Shown here: positions 60,724-64,000 of the stretch, piece after piece
How positions within the stretch are numbered: the stretch's first letter is position 1
Layout of the letters: the number at the start of each line of letters is the position of its first letter
Assembly: GCF_001049895.1 (NCBI RefSeq)
Contig: NZ_CVPE01000004.1
Location: forward strand, 62,001 to 126,000
Reading direction: 5' to 3'
DNA: 64,000 nt
Source of the DNA: Rubeoparvulum massiliense
GTDB taxonomy: Bacteria > Bacillota > Bacilli > Rubeoparvulales > Rubeoparvulaceae
The notes under the pieces: model-generated
Told to the model about the DNA's origin: nothing
The model's database searches: none
The model's input: the letters and a program-made list of their open reading frames with translations, nothing else
Program-made: the position numbers and the translations under genes

Positions 60724-60761
60724 GCCCCCCTATCTATAAGCCGAAAATAGATAGGGGGGGG
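60724..60761 (-). terminator. Rho-independent terminator
   Basis: CCCCCCTATCTA (60725-60736) pairs perfectly with TAGATAGGGGGG (60748-60759). On the minus strand CTTTTTATAC follows, so it ends the restriction gene operon. The adjacent 60,600-60,723 holds repeated AAGCCGA-type segments but no gene. Confidence 0.7.
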
Positions 60762-60778
60762 CCGATATTTATTTGTTT

Positions 60779-61699
60779 TTATTCTCCGTTAAAATAATCG
60801 GTGTCAATTTTTTTAATCAAATAGGTGTTTTCTACTGAAACACCAAGATCGTGTTCAACCATAAGGGCTGCCAAAGATTTACCGTCAATTAAAACAATTT
60901 TACAGGCATGTTGTTTACTAACATATTCTTTGGCTTCCTTGGTAAAACTTGCTGTTGTTATGAAAGCGCCTTTTGATGCACCTTGTCCGGTTAGTGCACC
61001 AACAAACTTTTGAAGTTCAGGTCTTCCAACTGTTTTTTCAGTATCCCAGCGCTTCGCTTGTATATAAATCTTGTCAAAACCTAATTTATCTTCTTTAATG
61101 ACGCCGTCAATACCTTCATCGCCAGATTTTCCAAGAACTTGGCTGTTTTCAATCTTACTGCCACCATAACCCATAGAAACCAACAAATCCACCACTAACT
61201 TTTCAAAAAAGTCCGGTGATTGGTTCATAACTTCAGTAAGCAAATCATCTGCCAGGGTGTTTGATATAGTCTTATAGGCTCTGTCTAGCAAGTCTTGTGG
61301 CGACTCGTCACTACCGATATCAGAAATATCATCGTCAAGAAGTGTATTATCTGAAGTACTGTTTATAAATTCTTGAAAACCTTCAAACTTCTTGAGATAA
61401 TTTTGATCTACAACCTCTGGATTCTCAGTCAAGACTTTATGTCCAAGTTCAGTAATTCTAAAACTGGCTCTAGCAGGTGATTCAATCACTTTAGCTTTTT
61501 TTAGATAAGTCAGCGCCCAGCCAATTCTGTTTTTATAAACCAATTGTTTACCACTTGGCAGCCACTCTTCAAGTTCTTGCTCAGTTAATTGATACTGCAT
61601 TGCTAAAACCTTATACATGTCCACACGCTTATGAACTTGATTATCTTTCAATAATTCCAATACGGGTTTCATAAATTCATGATATTTTGGTATTGCCAC
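60779..61699 (-). CDS. Mrr-like restriction endonuclease
   Basis: 306 residues. The N-terminal winged-helix domain (about 5-95) reads P-K-Y-H-E-F-M-K-P-V-L-E-L-L, as in Mrr. The C-terminal PD-(D/E)XK domain has D-E-G-I-D-G-V-I and I-Y-I-Q-A-K-R-W, the metal-binding Asp and Q-x-K. It cuts DNA carrying methylated bases. I start at GTG 61699 because AGAGGAGGTGATTCG precedes it; the frame is open to 61720. It follows the HsdR gene with overlap or 13 bases. Confidence 0.9.
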   Translation of the reverse strand: MAIPKYHEFMKPVLELLKDNQVHKRVDMYKVLAMQYQLTEQELEEWLPSGKQLVYKNRIGWALTYLKKAKVIESPARASFRITELGHKVLTENPEVVDQNYLKKFEGFQEFINSTSDNTLLDDDISDIGSDESPQDLLDRAYKTISNTLADDLLTEVMNQSPDFFEKLVVDLLVSMGYGGSKIENSQVLGKSGDEGIDGVIKEDKLGFDKIYIQAKRWDTEKTVGRPELQKFVGALTGQGASKGAFITTASFTKEAKEYVSKQHACKIVLIDGKSLAALMVEHDLGVSVENTYLIKKIDTDYFNGE

Positions 61700-61712
61700 C
61701 GAATCACCTCCT

Positions 61713-64000
61713 CTAAACACTCAATCTTCCATTAATCTGATCAATTGCCCCAATAATACGCTTTGCCACATCGAGTTTACCGTCGAATAAATGCATAACA
61801 TTGCCACGCTTGTTAAATGGATGTTCATTGAGTACGCTTTTGTCTAAGCTACCGTTCTTAATCATATAATTGACCACTAGCTTCACAAACTCCATCTGAT
61901 TGATATTAAGGCTTTCATCGGATAAAAACTCTGAAAACACTTCATTGGCCGCTTGTGGGTCTAAGCCTACAATTTTACTCACCAGTTTGAGCAATGGCTC
62001 GTCACCAAACTCTTTTTCATAGTCTTCTCTTGTACCGAGTTCCTGCCAAAGTATCTTTTCAAAATACTTAATATCATCTTCTGTTAAAGGTTTATTATTT
62101 CTAAGTTTATAGATCACCATGTCATTCTGGTGGTCCATTAAGTACTTATTGACCTTTTTACGATAGCTCTGCATGTCATTGACTGAATATTCACCAGGGC
62201 TTTCTTTTGTTTCCATAATTTCATCAGTAAAATTAGTATAGTAAATTTCGCCCGACTTGCTATCTAGGTATTTGATTAAGTCCCTCAACGCTTCACGGAC
62301 TTCTTCATGGTCAAAAATATCTGCTGCTTCCCAATATTCATTGGTCTGAACTTTATAGATCAGTTCTTCTTGCTGTTTGACCTTCTCAATGGTGCCTTTG
62401 AATGTGAGTTTTTCTGCTGTACTTACAACACGATTCTTAGGCTTTGAAGCTGGTACGCGCTTAATATCAGCATACTCGATGGTATACATTAAATAATCAA
62501 ATCGCTTGGCTAATTCGTCATCATCGATGGCTGGTACAAGTGGCGCAATGTGTTCTTCAATATCTCTTACATCAGCATCAGATAGACTTTCAAATCCGCT
62601 TTCTTGATTGAACTTATGAATGATTTGAAGTTTCATTCTTGCATTGAACTTACTCTCATCAATGCTCTTTATTTCCTTCAAAACACCTTCAATCAGAGCA
62701 TTTCTATGCTCAATGTATTCTTCAGTCTGATAATCCATGATTTGCAGCTCTTTTATGATGCCAATACGGATATTGAAAAGATTTTCTGTGAGTGACTTCA
62801 TCATCTTGGCTTCTTTACCGTTTTTATTGGTTCTAAAGAACTCAAAGTTACCACAGTAGTCAAAGATTCTAAAGCCTTCTTTATCCAATCCCACACCATA
62901 TAAATCTTCACATAATCTAGTGCCACGGCCAATCATCTGCCAAAACTTAGTTTTTGAACGCACCTTTTTGAAGAAAACAAGATTTAGTATCTCAGGAATA
63001 TCAATACCAGTATCCAACATATCCACAGATACAGCTATTTGCGGCAGCTTTGTTTTTACTTCAAAGTCATCCATAGTACTTTCTACATAATTGATACCCG
63101 TATAAACAAGTTTAGCAAAGTTACCATGGTATTCAGGGTAAAGGCTATTAAAGCGTTTTACGATAAAGTCTGCATGTTTTTTATTCTTGGCAAAGATAAT
63201 GGTTTTGCCCAGCTTGTCGCCACCTTCAACTTTTAATCCTTTTTTCATCAGTTCTTGAAGGACTGTATCAATGGTGTTGTCATTAAACAGGAATGAATTC
63301 AATGCTTCCCCACTGATGTCTTTTACATCATCATCAAAGGTTTCTTCAAACTGTTCTTTTTCTTCATCTGTCAGGTCATCATAATGAATGCCTTCTTCAA
63401 GGAATTTCATCTTAGTTTCTATGGTATGATAAGGCACCAAATAGCCATCTTCAATAGCTTCACCTAACTCATATGCATAAGTAGGTACATTATTTTCAAG
63501 TTCAAAAATGGTATAGGTGTTCTTATCAAGGTCATTTTTAGGTGTTGCTGTAAGTCCTAATAAAATGGCATCAAAGTAATTGAAAATATCCTGATATTTT
63601 TTATAAATACTTCGGTGACTTTCATCAATAATAATCAGGTCGAAGTGTCCACTAGTAAAAAGCTTTTCACTTCGTTTGTTTTTTACATCATCAATGGCAT
63701 TCATCATTGTTGGATAAGTTGAAAACACCATCCTACTTTCTGGGTTGTCCTTACTGTCTAATAGGTTACAAAGAGACAGTTCCGGTAACAGTGCCTTAAA
63801 ATTCTTCTTTGCCTGTTTTACTAATGCTGTACGGTCAGCAAGGAAAAGAATATTTTTAACCCAACCTCTTTTAATCAATACATCTACTGTTGATATGGCG
63901 GTCCTTGTCTTTCCTGAACCTGTTGCCATAACAAGTAGAGCCTTACGATTGCCTTTTTCAAGGGTATCACACACCGCTGTAATAGCCATCTTTTGATAGT
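61713..64000 (-). CDS. hsdR: Type I restriction enzyme R subunit (HsdR), C-terminal part
   Basis: 762 residues are visible and the frame continues to the window edge, so the N-terminal nuclease domain is missing. The helicase core has Walker A M-A-T-G-S-G-K-T near the start, Walker B I-I-D-E-S-H, and a motif VI Q-M-I-G-R-G-T-R. The last 300 residues match the EcoEI R C-terminal domain. It translocates and cuts unmodified DNA in complex with HsdM and HsdS, which are not in the window. It is followed by the Mrr-like gene. Confidence 0.92.
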   Translation of the reverse strand, partial: YQKMAITAVCDTLEKGNRKALLVMATGSGKTRTAISTVDVLIKRGWVKNILFLADRTALVKQAKKNFKALLPELSLCNLLDSKDNPESRMVFSTYPTMMNAIDDVKNKRSEKLFTSGHFDLIIIDESHRSIYKKYQDIFNYFDAILLGLTATPKNDLDKNTYTIFELENNVPTYAYELGEAIEDGYLVPYHTIETKMKFLEEGIHYDDLTDEEKEQFEETFDDDVKDISGEALNSFLFNDNTIDTVLQELMKKGLKVEGGDKLGKTIIFAKNKKHADFIVKRFNSLYPEYHGNFAKLVYTGINYVESTMDDFEVKTKLPQIAVSVDMLDTGIDIPEILNLVFFKKVRSKTKFWQMIGRGTRLCEDLYGVGLDKEGFRIFDYCGNFEFFRTNKNGKEAKMMKSLTENLFNIRIGIIKELQIMDYQTEEYIEHRNALIEGVLKEIKSIDESKFNARMKLQIIHKFNQESGFESLSDADVRDIEEHIAPLVPAIDDDELAKRFDYLMYTIEYADIKRVPASKPKNRVVSTAEKLTFKGTIEKVKQQEELIYKVQTNEYWEAADIFDHEEVREALRDLIKYLDSKSGEIYYTNFTDEIMETKESPGEYSVNDMQSYRKKVNKYLMDHQNDMVIYKLRNNKPLTEDDIKYFEKILWQELGTREDYEKEFGDEPLLKLVSKIVGLDPQAANEVFSEFLSDESLNINQMEFVKLVVNYMIKNGSLDKSVLNEHPFNKRGNVMHLFDGKLDVAKRIIGAIDQINGRLSV

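Noticed and set aside
1-64000. CRISPR array, tRNA or rRNA genes
   Set aside because: No regularly spaced repeat-spacer units were seen. No tRNA cloverleaf or conserved rRNA blocks were recognised by eye.

Overview
The window looks like the chromosome of a low-GC, Gram-positive, Bacillales-like member of the Bacillota. The reasons are strong purine-rich ribosome binding sites with frequent TTG and GTG starts, a PyrR-type RNA leader, CcpA-type cre sites, a BlaI/BlaR1 pair, a Fst/Hol_Tox-like type I toxin, diaminopimelate dehydrogenase, and an ECF-type nickel/cobalt transporter. No rRNA, tRNA or CRISPR array was seen, and I cannot name the species.

Bases 1 to about 24,400 are mostly an ordinary chromosomal backbone. 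They hold two WbqC-family genes around an acetyltransferase, a DUF2935 protein, a TPR protein, and an MprF-like membrane protein without its synthase domain. Next come a CbiM(PDGLE)-CbiQ-CbiO metal importer co-transcribed with a metal-site-bearing VOC enzyme, a cre-controlled dicarboxylate/amino-acid symporter, and a three-gene ABC exporter. These are followed by a chemoreceptor with an N-terminal globin-like and C-terminal zinc-binding (CZB) domain, and a sulfide:quinone oxidoreductase whose promoter carries a CsoR/CstR-like dyad. A radical SAM/SPASM gene, a deleted homocysteine methyltransferase, and an MFS transporter behind a textbook PyrR attenuator complete the main genes. Small housekeeping enzymes close the region (GNAT, RdgB/HAM1-like, histidine phosphatase, GrpB).

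Bases 24,400 to about 42,900 mix intact genes with decayed ones. Intact genes include a serine hydrolase, a PAS-GGDEF protein, a Nudix enzyme, Ddh, BlaI/BlaR1, an HTH plus desulfoferrodoxin-like regulator, a RibD-like reductase, and small regulators. Decayed genes are an ACT-domain protein, two copies of one methyltransferase, Imm5-like and DUF1905 fragments, a chloramphenicol acetyltransferase, an IS4 transposase, an OLD nuclease and a pRiA4b-type protein. A compact type I toxin-antitoxin locus lies at 40.77 to 41.05 kb.

Bases 42,900 to about 55,700 are an insertion-sequence graveyard. They contain two defective IS3 copies with complementary deletions, one of which is split by a second, apparently intact IS3-family element with a target duplication. 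Remnants of IS66, IS256, a serine recombinase, DUF499, HD-GYP and Fic genes are also present. There is an orphan second copy of the type I antitoxin RNA, and a large hairpin next to a nearly cytosine-free tract.

Bases 55,700 to the end are the left part of an integrated mobilizable element. It carries a large serine recombinase, RhuM, a SHOCT-like small protein, MobC beside oriT-like dyads, a coiled-coil/HTH protein and a frame-disrupted RepA-like ATPase. It ends in restriction genes: an Mrr-like endonuclease and a type I HsdR that runs off the window. The element's right end and the HsdM/HsdS genes are not visible.
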